Source: Alkalimarinus sediminis (GTDB lineage Bacteria; Pseudomonadota; Gammaproteobacteria; Pseudomonadales; Oleiphilaceae). From it: a stretch of DNA of 64,000 bases. Location: NCBI RefSeq assembly GCF_026427595.1, contig NZ_CP101527.1, positions 2,513,501-2,577,500 on the forward strand, given 5' to 3'. Below, piece after piece: positions 53,803 through 64,000 of this stretch (position 1 is the first letter of the stretch; every line of letters starts with the position of its first letter). The position numbers and the translations under genes were made by a program. Below the pieces are notes generated by a model, which ran no database searches, was not told where the DNA came from, and was given only the letters and a program-made list of their open reading frames with translations.

Positions 53803-55293
53803 GTGTTATCTAAAGCACTACTTTTATTAATTTCCGCGCTATTAATATTGGTGAGCCTCCCGGGTGGAGGCCTGCCATTACTTGCGTGCATCGCAGTAGC
53901 CCCGGCACTCATTGCCACTGCCAACTTAAAACCCGTTCAGGCTGGTTTAATGCTCGGCGCGTGGTCTTGGTTTTGGTGGTGCTGTACGCTATGGTGGGCA
54001 TCTTCGTCACTAGTACTATTTGCAGACTCTTCCAACCTTACCGGCACTTTAGTGACGGCTTTAGTCTGTTTTACCTTAGCGCTTCCCTATGCCATTTCTG
54101 CTTTTCTAATTTCACATTTTAACCTATGGCATAGCCCCTTACGCCTTATTCAAATCCCCTTATTATTTGCAGTTTTAATTGGTCTATTCTCAACGGTTTT
54201 ACCTGCCGCTCCGGTAAATGCTCTGTTTGAGTATCCCATATTGCTTCAATGGGCCGATGTAGGTGGTCTGCCTATTCTGGTGCTGTTTTATTTCATCTTC
54301 AATACCGCTATTGCGGCCATCTTTGTAAACAAAAAAAATGGGTTACTCACTACCGCCGCAACGCTATTTATATTGCCAATAGTGGTTCTCTTATATGGCG
54401 ATTACCAGTTAACCAAACAAGATCAACAGCCCACAACCCTATTCACCATTGGCTACATACAACCTGTAGCTAATAAACAAGACAAACTTTCAACGCTTAT
54501 CGCACAGACCCAGACACTAAAGCAAACGGCTGAACAGGTTGATCTGGTCATTTGGCCAGAAGTACCGGTAGATTTTTCATGGCATGACAAACAATATGAA
54601 CGGTATCGAATTAGAAAATTAGCTCAAGAGGTCAACTCACATCTAATTGTTCTTTCTGGCTATCACTACGCAAATGGGAGTGATGCCGCTAATGGCCACT
54701 TTAACTCAGCTAACTTTATTTCGAATAATGGCGACAGCCTCGCAGAGTATCGCAAACAAAAGCTCGTTCCCTTTTTTGAATACCTGCCCTTTAAAGGTTA
54801 TCTAGCACCCTACTTTCCCAACACTCGCAACTATATTCCGGGCCAAGAGGCTGTTCCATTTCAATATAAAAGTCTCACATTAGCGCCGTTAATCTGTTAC
54901 GAAGCACTTTTTACGGGTCTAGTTCGCCCCTATATTGAACAAGGCGCAGACATCATCATAAACCCTGGCAATGATGGTTGGTTTGGTAAGAGTGGCGCAC
55001 TGGGGCATTTATCACTCGCCTCATTAAGGGCTATCGAATATCGCACTCCCGTAATACGAGTCAATAATAGTGGAGTCAGTACTGTGATCAATCATAAAGG
55101 CGAAATACAGTTTGAAACCCTGAGCCCGCTCGATACGAAAGCAGCGAAAGTATTTACACTGCCGATCGCACAAGCTGAGAAAACATTCTTCTATCGTTAT
55201 GGAACCACTTTAAACATATTAAGTGTAATAGTTCTCGGTTTATCACTACCTCTAGCAAAAAAGAGAAAAAACAAAAAAGAATCTAGTTCTTAG
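53803..55293 (+). CDS. Apolipoprotein N-acyltransferase-like membrane nitrilase
   Basis: A 496-residue protein with a GTG start (AAGGG eight bases upstream). About seven hydrophobic helices precede and one follows a nitrilase domain (about 210-470). The catalytic triad is complete: Glu253 in IWPEVPV, Lys318 in YRKQKLVPFFEYLP, Cys365 in LICYEALF. Lnt transfers an acyl chain onto the N-terminal Cys of lipoproteins. It is placed in the lipase-foldase unit 27 bp after lifO, not next to corC/ybeY as is usual for lnt, and GxxPFFEYLP differs from the common PFGEYVP. So it may be a second, specialised copy rather than the housekeeping enzyme. Confidence 0.85.
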   Translation: MLSKALLLLISALLILVSLPGGGLPLLACIAVAPALIATANLKPVQAGLMLGAWSWFWWCCTLWWASSSLVLFADSSNLTGTLVTALVCFTLALPYAISAFLISHFNLWHSPLRLIQIPLLFAVLIGLFSTVLPAAPVNALFEYPILLQWADVGGLPILVLFYFIFNTAIAAIFVNKKNGLLTTAATLFILPIVVLLYGDYQLTKQDQQPTTLFTIGYIQPVANKQDKLSTLIAQTQTLKQTAEQVDLVIWPEVPVDFSWHDKQYERYRIRKLAQEVNSHLIVLSGYHYANGSDAANGHFNSANFISNNGDSLAEYRKQKLVPFFEYLPFKGYLAPYFPNTRNYIPGQEAVPFQYKSLTLAPLICYEALFTGLVRPYIEQGADIIINPGNDGWFGKSGALGHLSLASLRAIEYRTPVIRVNNSGVSTVINHKGEIQFETLSPLDTKAAKVFTLPIAQAEKTFFYRYGTTLNILSVIVLGLSLPLAKKRKNKKESSS

Positions 55294-56614
55294 GCTGCTT
55301 TAACAAATTCTTTACTTTAAACGACTGATACTGCCAACTTTTAGTATAGGTATCACCGTCAGAATCTGGAAAGTAGTGCTCTTCTATCAAATTTTCAGAT
55401 GCATCATAGGTATATCGAATACGTCGACCATCAGTAAAACGCTTGTTTTTCTCGATTAATAACCCTGACGATGAATAACGATAATCGACCTTGATGGGGT
55501 ATTTTGAGTCTGGATCAATAGTTTCTTCAATAAGCCTGCCTTGATCATCATTCACATACTCTATCGTAGGCTTGGTATAGTTATAGGTCTTGTCAAAGTC
55601 ACGGTAACCCTGCTCTTGCTTGCGTTTGCTTATCAAAAAGCCTGTCTCATCATAGCGATAATCAAATTGTTTCCAATCGCCATTCTTGAGATGTTCTTCA
55701 TACTTTCTAATAAGGTTACCTCTATCATCATACTCATAGTCTATTTTGTATGACATGAAGTCCCTGAAGTTTCCATACAGAACTGTTCGGTTTAGTTTTT
55801 CAGTTCGATTGCCTTTGCTGTCATACTGATAGGAAACATTGCGAGTGTATTTATCCTCTTGGTAGTGCCGCTCCTCCTTCAGCAGCCCATTTTCATTATA
55901 AGAGTACACATCTTTTAGGGTGACCTGCCCTTTTCGTTCTACTCGTTTATCAGACAAAAGCCCTTGATCATTGTAGTTGTAGGTCTGCTTTTTCCAGTAG
56001 CCGTCAGAGCTTTTGTAGGTATCTTTTAGGAGCTGTCCTTGTTCGTTGTACTCGTAATGATTGGTTTCAACTACTCCGTCACGCTCCTCTTTATAAACCG
56101 ACACCAAGAATATATCTCGCTCCATAACCGCCGATTTATAACGTCCATTGGGGTAGCGCGTTAGATAAGCCTTTGCATCCTCTATAGTAGTCGCCTGAGT
56201 GGCATACTCGCGCTCAACAAAGTCTCGAACCTGGGGTGTAAATTTGCTATCGGGGAACCTCTCAAGATAAGACTCTGCACCCGCTAACGTGTTCGTCCGT
56301 TTTAAGTAGTAGTCATGAGTAAACTCTTTTTTAAACTCTGCCTTAATCGCGACTTTGGTATCTATTTTCCCAGCCTTTAGTACCCTTTTAAAATAACCAT
56401 AGCTACCATCGCCATACTCTTTCTTAACCTCAATTAAGTACTCACCAGGTGGAAGAATAAACTGAACCGGTTCATCATAAAAAGTCGCTGAGACCTCACC
56501 ATTGATATAAATATCACTCTCAGCACTATCGCTAAGTAGTTTCACATAAGTATCTGCATGCAACTTATTAGTAACAAGCAATAGAAACATCAAACTATAA
56601 AATATACTTTTCAC
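55283..56614 (-). CDS. Secreted YD-repeat protein
   Basis: GTG 56614 (443 residues) with AAGGG eight bases upstream is chosen; a start at 56674 would overlap the upstream gene and delay the signal peptide KSIFYSLMFLLLVTNKLHA. Residues about 30-110 form a PEGA-like domain (VKLLSDSAESDIYINGE, LPPGEYLIEVKKEYGDGSYG). From about 185 onward at least nine YD/RHS-type repeats follow (YEYNEQGQLLKDTY, YNYNDQGLLSDKRV, YSYNENGLLKEERH, YEYDDRGNLIRKYE). No toxin domain or RHS core is present. Operon with the gene 31 bp upstream; the 3' end overlaps the lnt-like gene by 11 bp. Confidence 0.8.
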   Translation of the reverse strand: MKSIFYSLMFLLLVTNKLHADTYVKLLSDSAESDIYINGEVSATFYDEPVQFILPPGEYLIEVKKEYGDGSYGYFKRVLKAGKIDTKVAIKAEFKKEFTHDYYLKRTNTLAGAESYLERFPDSKFTPQVRDFVEREYATQATTIEDAKAYLTRYPNGRYKSAVMERDIFLVSVYKEERDGVVETNHYEYNEQGQLLKDTYKSSDGYWKKQTYNYNDQGLLSDKRVERKGQVTLKDVYSYNENGLLKEERHYQEDKYTRNVSYQYDSKGNRTEKLNRTVLYGNFRDFMSYKIDYEYDDRGNLIRKYEEHLKNGDWKQFDYRYDETGFLISKRKQEQGYRDFDKTYNYTKPTIEYVNDDQGRLIEETIDPDSKYPIKVDYRYSSSGLLIEKNKRFTDGRRIRYTYDASENLIEEHYFPDSDGDTYTKSWQYQSFKVKNLLKQPKN

Positions 56615-56645
56615 TGGTGTTACCCTTGTTCGTTTTAAGTGAGGA

Positions 56646-57779
56646 TTAAATGCTGATGTAATACGTTCGACCAAACCCTTCCACAGAGGTAAAGTTTTCG
56701 TCGAGCAACTTATTCAAACGCTCCATTGACTGCTCTAACCCATACGTTTTAATCACATAGGCGCGAGTTTCTGCTCTAATCGCCTCTCTTCTCTCTTTCC
56801 ATCGACGCTGCATCTCAGGTAGCTCACGTATGGCCTCCTTCTTTGCGGATCTTATCTCTTGCTCTCGTTTTTTTGCTGCAGCAGCCTGTTTTCTCTCTCT
56901 GGCCCTCATTTCGGCCTTGCTCTCACCAATATACTCTGCCGTTAAACTAAACTCCCTAGAAACGCTCACCGATGTATAAAATGGGCCGCATCGCTGGATG
57001 ATAAAACGCTTAATATCCGCATCAATTTCCTCAAGCATGGCGACAGATGCAGGTTGGTCTTCTTGCTCAAATTTTTTAAATGGATCTGCATCGCCCTCAC
57101 TCTGATCAAACACCCTCTTGTCGGACGTATATACAGGGGTAATAGGGTTGCCCACATCAGACTGCCGCTTAATCCAATGTTTAATCGGGTTAAGATCAAA
57201 GACGGCTTCCGAATAGGAGCTCAAAGGCACTATAGCTAGACCTTTATCAAACAGAACTTTGGCTTGGTCTGTCGTCAAGTAACCTGAAGATAAGCCAAGG
57301 TTATTGGTGTAAAAGAGATCGTTCCAAGCAGGTGAACCTGGAATATTAAAACTAAGGCGCTGTTCTATATTAGATTGGTTAGCGAAAAGGGTAGACGAGC
57401 CAAAGAAAATATCGTTCATTGCGCCCAAATCGAAGTCAACAAAAAGTGTTGGCGATATGTTTGCTTTAACCTTAACCGTGATTGGTTTAATCTTTTTAAA
57501 GACTTCAGCCGGCACTTTATATCGCTGATTATGATAAGTCACGCTATAGTGGGACCGGTCAGGAAGGATCACAACACCTCTTCCACTTATTAAGGGCTCC
57601 CCCAATAGATGCTTCAAACTCCAAACCAGATAAACATCACCACTACTAATAGCACTGACACTCATTTCATGCTCAGGGGTTTTAATACCAGTGATAAGAT
57701 CTCTGCCACTATACTCCTTAGCGGGAACAATGAATGAGAAAGATAACAGCAGCGATAAAACTAGTAATCGTTTAGACAT
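56646..57779 (-). CDS. Secreted protein of unknown function
   Basis: A 377-residue exported protein; signal peptide 1-20 (LVLSLLLSFSFIVPA) with GGGG upstream of the ATG. The first 250 residues are mixed alpha/beta with no match I know (LVWSLKHLLGEPLISGRGVV, FVDFDLGAMNDIFFG). The last 120 residues are strongly charged helices (ESKAEMRARERKQAAAAKKR, KERREAIRAETRAYV), probably coiled-coil. It is cotranscribed with the YD-repeat gene downstream, so the two likely act together in the envelope. Confidence 0.7.
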   Translation of the reverse strand: MSKRLLVLSLLLSFSFIVPAKEYSGRDLITGIKTPEHEMSVSAISSGDVYLVWSLKHLLGEPLISGRGVVILPDRSHYSVTYHNQRYKVPAEVFKKIKPITVKVKANISPTLFVDFDLGAMNDIFFGSSTLFANQSNIEQRLSFNIPGSPAWNDLFYTNNLGLSSGYLTTDQAKVLFDKGLAIVPLSSYSEAVFDLNPIKHWIKRQSDVGNPITPVYTSDKRVFDQSEGDADPFKKFEQEDQPASVAMLEEIDADIKRFIIQRCGPFYTSVSVSREFSLTAEYIGESKAEMRARERKQAAAAKKREQEIRSAKKEAIRELPEMQRRWKERREAIRAETRAYVIKTYGLEQSMERLNKLLDENFTSVEGFGRTYYISI

Positions 57780-58178
57780 AATCCCCTATATTCCCTCTTT
57801 TTATGACCCTCCTTACTCCAGAGAATCAAAGAACAACAAGACACTTACGGGACTCGTTCAAAGTAACAGATGAACATGAACATCTTAATATTTCATCTAA
57901 CGCTGACAAGCCGTTTTGGCAAGTTTTTAGGTGATAAGAGTGAAAATTACGAAAATACTAATCTAGGTCAACAGGGCATTGGCGATTTCGCTAAATTAGT
58001 TGTAACAACCCTGTTACTGGCTTCGACAAAACCAAAGAGTCTTTATAGAGAGGTTACGTTCGCTCCCAGTTTGAGCGAACGTTTCGTCGATACAACAACT
58101 GAATTGAAGAAAGTGGCTAAACCGTTATTGTGGTTAGCTTTTACAAGGGTATTTAGTTTGTGGTTAGGGCTATGGGCG
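57780..58178. other. 399-bp intergenic stretch with an inverted repeat
   Basis: A weak 113-codon plus-strand reading frame (57870-58211) overlaps the parE end and resembles no known protein; I do not count it as a gene. A perfect 10-bp inverted repeat ACGTTCGCTC / GAGCGAACGT (58056-58065 and 58073-58082, 7-nt loop) lies about 100 bp after the parE stop. No T tract. Confidence 0.5.
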
Positions 58179-60110
<1,932 letters not shown>

Positions 60111-60178
60111 CTATAAGACCGCAATTAGGAATTAAACTGGCCTCTAGCTTATCGAATTAAACCGAAAAGGCAATATCG

Positions 60179-60269
60179 AAGCCTCAGTTATTCATCATTA
60201 TTGTTTTTCGCTATGGGTCTTGAGCATTTAACGCCATGATAAACAGGGCTAAATGATGAACTGAGGCTT
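60179..60269. repeat. Large inverted repeat between the protease and parE genes
   Basis: AAGCCTCAGTT (60179-60189) and TCATCATT (60192-60199) are mirrored by AATGATGA (60252-60259) and ACTGAGGCTT (60260-60269): about 18 paired bases per arm with a two-base bulge, around a 52-bp loop. It lies 15 bp after the protease stop and 110 bp before parE on the transcribed minus strand. Function unknown; terminator, operator or remnant of a small mobile element. Confidence 0.6.
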
Positions 60270-60283
60270 GAGTCAAAAGAGTG

Positions 60284-63016
60284 TTAGTGCTGCTTTCTAA
60301 CCTCCTGAGCAGCACTTTCACCTTCGGCATCGGCTTGAAATGACGCGGGTATTTTCCGCAGGACTCGTTGTTGTGGCGCTGTGCCAGTCGATAACCCTTC
60401 AACAAAATTTTGATAGCCCACGTTAAAGTTTAACCCGCTTATATCAGCATCTTTAACTTCGATTAACGTGGCATCACCCACTACGGGGTAATCCCCCTCG
60501 GCCTCACCAAAATCACTTACTAACCCATCTTGATCCATATTGGTGCTGGCAAAAACGTAATATTCACCTGGTGGAACATCATCAAATGAGTAGGTGTAGG
60601 AGCCTTGGTTTTCTACCGCCTCTTTAAAGGCAAAAATATCAATCACAATAGTTTCTTGCCCTTGATTTGTCGCACTTTCAGCGGCTTCTTGAGTTGCGCG
60701 TTCTATTAGCCCTACATATAAAGTGCCTACGGTGGCGACTTTGTTGGGGTCTGGTACGGTCATTAGTACAGAGATAGTTTTTGTCTCCTCTGCTCCACCG
60801 TCAATTCTATACTTCACGGTAATCGTTCCGGCAAAGGACTCCCCTTCCGCTTTACCAGACCGATCAATTTTAACGGTATATGATCTAAGACCGCTGCCAA
60901 CAACACCACTCGGATCTATAGTTAACCAATTGTCCGCTGAGTTTTCATTATCGACCGCAGATATGGCCGTAACCACCACGCTACCCGTGCCACCTTGAGC
61001 TAGTGTTAACTGAGATGATGTATTGAGTCCATCGAAACTAATACTCTGAGGGCTTACTGATAAGAAAGGCGCAATTGGGCCGCCTACAACTTCAACCGCT
61101 TTGGACGCATTAATAAGACCATAACCAAACTGATTGTCTCTGCCTACAGCCCCCAAATCTTCAGTTATGGTTTCAGATGCAAGCAGTGAAAGAAACTCCG
61201 CCCCGGTCATCGCAGGTTTACCATCTTCTATTAAAGCAGCAACCATTAAAGCCGCGACTCCCGACACGTGAGGCGCGGCCATTGAGGTACCTTGAAACCA
61301 AGCATACCCGCTGGCATTGACAGTGCTTAGCACGCCATCCACGTTACCATCACCGTTAGCATCTTGAGACATATTGCCACCGGGCGCCGCCACAGTAATG
61401 GTGCTACCAAAGTTTGAATATGGCGCTAACGCTTTAGTCTGATCAACTGCACTTACCGAAACCACATTTGCAAAAGCAGCAGGGTAAAAAGCAGCTGATG
61501 AGTTTTCGTTACCCGCTGCGGCGATCAGAATAAGTCCTTGGTTATATGCAGCATCAATCGCTGATTTGAGCGTGTTAGAAATACCAGGTGCCCCTAATGA
61601 TAAGTTAATAATATCAGCTCTTTTTACTAGTGGGCGATTACTATCATTTTCCAACCCCGCTGCATATAAAATAGCCTGTGCGATATCCGCATCGCTGCCT
61701 GAACCATCAATACCCAAGGCTCTTAACGGCATAATTTTAGACTTATATGCAACACCAACACCCCCGACAGTATTATTAACAGCTGCAATAGTTCCCGCCA
61801 CATGCGAGCCATGATAGCTCCCGCCCATATCTTCAGGGTTAGGGTCAATGCCATTGCCATCTCCAGCAATCGAAACTTGCGAGACAAAGTCATACCCTTG
61901 TGTGATATTGCCGGCAAAGTCTGCATGAGCTGACGCAATACCCGTGTCTATGACCGCAACCGTCACACCCGCGCCTTGTGAAGCATACCAGGCTGCCGGC
62001 ACATCAATTAACGGATAATGCCATTGAGCGGCATAAAGTGGATTATCTGATACCGCAAACGCTTTACGAATATAGTTGGGTTCAGCCCATTCGATATCGT
62101 CGCGGGCTCTTAACGTTTCGATATACTCCAACGTCTGCCATTTAGCTTTTTGCTGTTCGGGCCAGTCTTGAATGTCACTGAGTGTTTTAGTCGCTCTAGC
62201 TTGAGGTGCAGATAAGTCAATTTTCATCTTCATGCCGTATTTAGCGCTGCCACCAATACTTGATAGACCCTCAATCGACTCTAGCTGACTTTTAACTCTC
62301 TCGTTAAGTTGGAATGTATCAAACGAAGAGCGCGCGCTAGCACTTACCGGCGTACTCTGTTTTAGTTTTACTAATACCTCTCCGGGTACAAAGTCATAGG
62401 CCATCGATAATGACTGGCTGGCAGCGGCTACTCCCTGCGAAACCGTCAAAAGGTATAACACAGGGCCTTCATCAGCATACACTTCTATTAAATAATCACC
62501 CTTATTGCTCACTTCTATTGTTTTAGTAGAGGTATTCGATATTGGGGGCGTTACGAGGGTTCCGTCACGCTGTTTTAATGCCAACGTCGTTTTCAAGTCA
62601 GCAACGCTAACGCTAGACTCAGCAGGAAACGCCACCAGTGTGACTACTTGGCCTTTAAGTAATTTAACGGCATAAACATCAACCGGGTCTGCCTGATATG
62701 AAAAACGAGTATCACGGTAGCTGCCAGAAGAAGGGCTGACATAGCCCCCTGTTACCGAGGGGTTGCTAATATCCTGCGCGGTCGAAGCGGAGTCATTCTG
62801 GGACACTAGCCCAACCGTACGCTGCATGACATCTTGGTCAGCCACGGAGCCAACCGGAATTTGGATGCTACCCGAGACGCTAAAGCCATTACTACCATTA
62901 ACGGAGCCATCAATACCAGCGTTTAATGGTGCTGAGTCCCCACCGCCACCACAGCCAACTATAAGCGTAGATAAACAGGTGAGTATTACGCTCGAAATAC
63001 GATTAAATTTATTCAT
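60284..63016 (-). CDS. Surface subtilisin-like (S8) serine protease, lipoprotein
   Basis: ATG 63016 (GGAG five bases upstream) gives 910 residues. Signal with lipobox LIVGC (Cys22) followed by GGGGDS, as in surface lipoproteins. Residues about 85-200 form a prepeptidase-like domain, 205-320 an S8 propeptide region. The catalytic triad is intact: AVIDTGIASAHADF (Asp357), HGSHVAGTIA (His405) and GTSMAAPHVSG (Ser578). After about 640 come Ig-like/beta domains with a PGEYYVFASTNMDQDGLVSD segment. It is predicted to degrade proteins at the cell surface. Confidence 0.93.
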   Translation of the reverse strand: MNKFNRISSVILTCLSTLIVGCGGGGDSAPLNAGIDGSVNGSNGFSVSGSIQIPVGSVADQDVMQRTVGLVSQNDSASTAQDISNPSVTGGYVSPSSGSYRDTRFSYQADPVDVYAVKLLKGQVVTLVAFPAESSVSVADLKTTLALKQRDGTLVTPPISNTSTKTIEVSNKGDYLIEVYADEGPVLYLLTVSQGVAAASQSLSMAYDFVPGEVLVKLKQSTPVSASARSSFDTFQLNERVKSQLESIEGLSSIGGSAKYGMKMKIDLSAPQARATKTLSDIQDWPEQQKAKWQTLEYIETLRARDDIEWAEPNYIRKAFAVSDNPLYAAQWHYPLIDVPAAWYASQGAGVTVAVIDTGIASAHADFAGNITQGYDFVSQVSIAGDGNGIDPNPEDMGGSYHGSHVAGTIAAVNNTVGGVGVAYKSKIMPLRALGIDGSGSDADIAQAILYAAGLENDSNRPLVKRADIINLSLGAPGISNTLKSAIDAAYNQGLILIAAAGNENSSAAFYPAAFANVVSVSAVDQTKALAPYSNFGSTITVAAPGGNMSQDANGDGNVDGVLSTVNASGYAWFQGTSMAAPHVSGVAALMVAALIEDGKPAMTGAEFLSLLASETITEDLGAVGRDNQFGYGLINASKAVEVVGGPIAPFLSVSPQSISFDGLNTSSQLTLAQGGTGSVVVTAISAVDNENSADNWLTIDPSGVVGSGLRSYTVKIDRSGKAEGESFAGTITVKYRIDGGAEETKTISVLMTVPDPNKVATVGTLYVGLIERATQEAAESATNQGQETIVIDIFAFKEAVENQGSYTYSFDDVPPGEYYVFASTNMDQDGLVSDFGEAEGDYPVVGDATLIEVKDADISGLNFNVGYQNFVEGLSTGTAPQQRVLRKIPASFQADAEGESAAQEVRKQH

Positions 63017-63191
63017 ACTCACTCCGTTTTTGACACACCTAGCACCTCTCGGTTCGACAACGCTAAATGCAAAAAATTCAACAGTCCCATGGGTTGATTG
63101 CCCGTAGTATTATTCTTAAATTACGTCTATTCTAAACCAAAATACAAACTTTAATGTTCCATTTCTGTAATCTAACAAACAGTGTCTCATC

Positions 63192-64000
63192 ATGCCTTAC
63201 GATCTTAAATCTCTACGAGCACCACGCCTATGGGGTGTACCGTTAAAAACGTTGGTATCATTTCTCGAAAATGGCTACTCCCGAAAGATTCTTGAATACC
63301 CCCTTATTAAAGAGGCAGGGTTAGACAAACTGAGAAGTCTTGATACTGATAGCGCCCCCATTATGACGCCCAAATTTCCCAAAGGGCGGTCAATGTCGGC
63401 AGCAAACGCTAAGCAAACATTAGATATTTTCGAGCATCAACCGTTGCCGGCTTCCGAGCAAGCCGGATTTAAGTTTCAGAGCGTTTTTGATTTTGCTAGC
63501 GCCTATCGAAATGGGTCAACAACCCCAGTGCGCGTTGCTGAGCAAGTTATTCACGCCATTAGCGTTTCAAACACTGGTAAAGCTCCCCTTCGCGCTATTA
63601 TTAACTCAAATGAACAAGATATTATGCGCCAGGCAACAGCATCAATGAAGCGCATTGCAGAGGGGAAACCTCTTAGTATTTTAGATGGGGTACCTGTTGC
63701 CGTTAAAGATGAAGTAGACATGGTGCCTTATGCCACCTCAGTTGGCACGCGTATCTTTGGCCAAGACCACTCAGCCCCTTGTGATGCAACCGTGGTAGCA
63801 AGACTAAGAGCTGCCGGCGCACTACTGATCGGAAAAGCCAATATGCACGAAATTGGCATTGGTGTGACGGGCGCTAACCCTCACTTTGGTGTTTGTCGCA
63901 ACCCTTATGAACCACAACATCATACCGGTGGTTCTTCCAGTGGTTCAGCATCTGCTGTAGCGGCAGGGCTATGCCCGTTAGCTGTTGGTGCGGACGGCGG
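63192..64000 (+). CDS. Amidase (amidase-signature family), partial
   Basis: Starts at ATG 63192 and runs off the right edge after 269 codons. GVPVAVKDEVDM supplies the catalytic Lys of the Ser-cisSer-Lys triad, and GGSSSGSASAVAAGLCPLAVG is the amidase signature with the cis-Ser; the nucleophile-bearing GADGG segment is cut at the edge. An N-terminal ~100 residues (WGVPLKTLVSFLENGYSRKI) precede the core, as in fatty-acid-amide-hydrolase-like members, so an amidase acting on lipid or aryl amides is more likely than GatA. It is divergent from the S8 protease. Confidence 0.92.
   Translation, partial: MPYDLKSLRAPRLWGVPLKTLVSFLENGYSRKILEYPLIKEAGLDKLRSLDTDSAPIMTPKFPKGRSMSAANAKQTLDIFEHQPLPASEQAGFKFQSVFDFASAYRNGSTTPVRVAEQVIHAISVSNTGKAPLRAIINSNEQDIMRQATASMKRIAEGKPLSILDGVPVAVKDEVDMVPYATSVGTRIFGQDHSAPCDATVVARLRAAGALLIGKANMHEIGIGVTGANPHFGVCRNPYEPQHHTGGSSSGSASAVAAGLCPLAVGADG

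Overview
The window looks like chromosomal DNA of a marine, lipid-accumulating gammaproteobacterium related to the Marinobacter / Oleiphilus / Hahella group. This is inferred from gene content and not from any search. The pointers are a Marinobacter-type alcohol-forming fatty acyl-CoA reductase, a choline-to-betaine operon with a choXWV transporter, a PEP-CTERM protein behind a sigma-54-like promoter, RlmF, RadD and RsuA of gammaproteobacterial type, and a secreted lipase with its dedicated foldase. Base composition is moderate (mid-40s %GC by eye, not computed). I see no rRNA, tRNA, phage, insertion sequence or CRISPR. Most of the window is ordinary core and lifestyle genes.

Layout. 1-1.8 kb: end of a metal-efflux operon (TolC-type channel, His-rich membrane protein) behind a promoter with the 19-bp spacer typical of MerR-family control. 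1.9-7 kb: LysE exporter, a small membrane protein, a large secreted M19-like dipeptidase with ricin-type lectin modules, a PilZ protein. 7-9.2 kb: a PNPOx-like flavoprotein divergent from a MocR regulator. 9.2-12.5 kb: RsuA, a DEAD-box helicase, RlmF. 12.5-15.9 kb: fatty-acid desaturase with its ferredoxin-reductase partner and a PlsC-like acyltransferase. 16-19.1 kb: RadD and an Omp85-type barrel. 19.3-22.2 kb: two convergent FAD oxidoreductases. 22.2-29.3 kb: betI-betB-betA-choX-choW-choV, with a BetI-like operator and three hairpins between choX and choW. 29.4-35 kb: a class-III aminotransferase, then sbcD-sbcC. 35-41.7 kb: PEP-CTERM protein, lipoprotein, second DEAD-box helicase, FKBP, DUF1439-like protein, nitroreductase, TrmA. 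41.7-44.4 kb: fatty acyl-CoA reductase divergent from an atypical acyltransferase. 44.7-47.4 kb: small proteins, a periplasmic solute-binding protein, and an AAA-type ATPase whose upstream region carries a regular array of GTAATTAC palindromes. 47.8-51.3 kb: MsbA-like exporter, thioesterase, universal stress protein. 51.7-55.3 kb: lipase, lipase foldase and an Lnt-like nitrilase in one run. 55.3-57.8 kb: two secreted proteins of unknown role, one with YD repeats. 58.2-63 kb: parE and a subtilisin-like lipoprotein. The right edge cuts an amidase gene.

How it fits together. Lipid handling recurs: extracellular lipase plus foldase, thioesterase, desaturase with electron donor, two acyltransferases and an acyl-CoA reductase that would give fatty alcohols for wax esters. 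Osmoprotection is covered by choline uptake and oxidation to glycine betaine. The least explained parts are the ATPase with its palindrome array, the YD-repeat pair, the ricin-dipeptidase and several non-coding repeats (two tandem arrays, two REP-like palindromes, an 18-bp dispersed repeat, paired DnaA boxes). Those are where a second look is most likely to pay.
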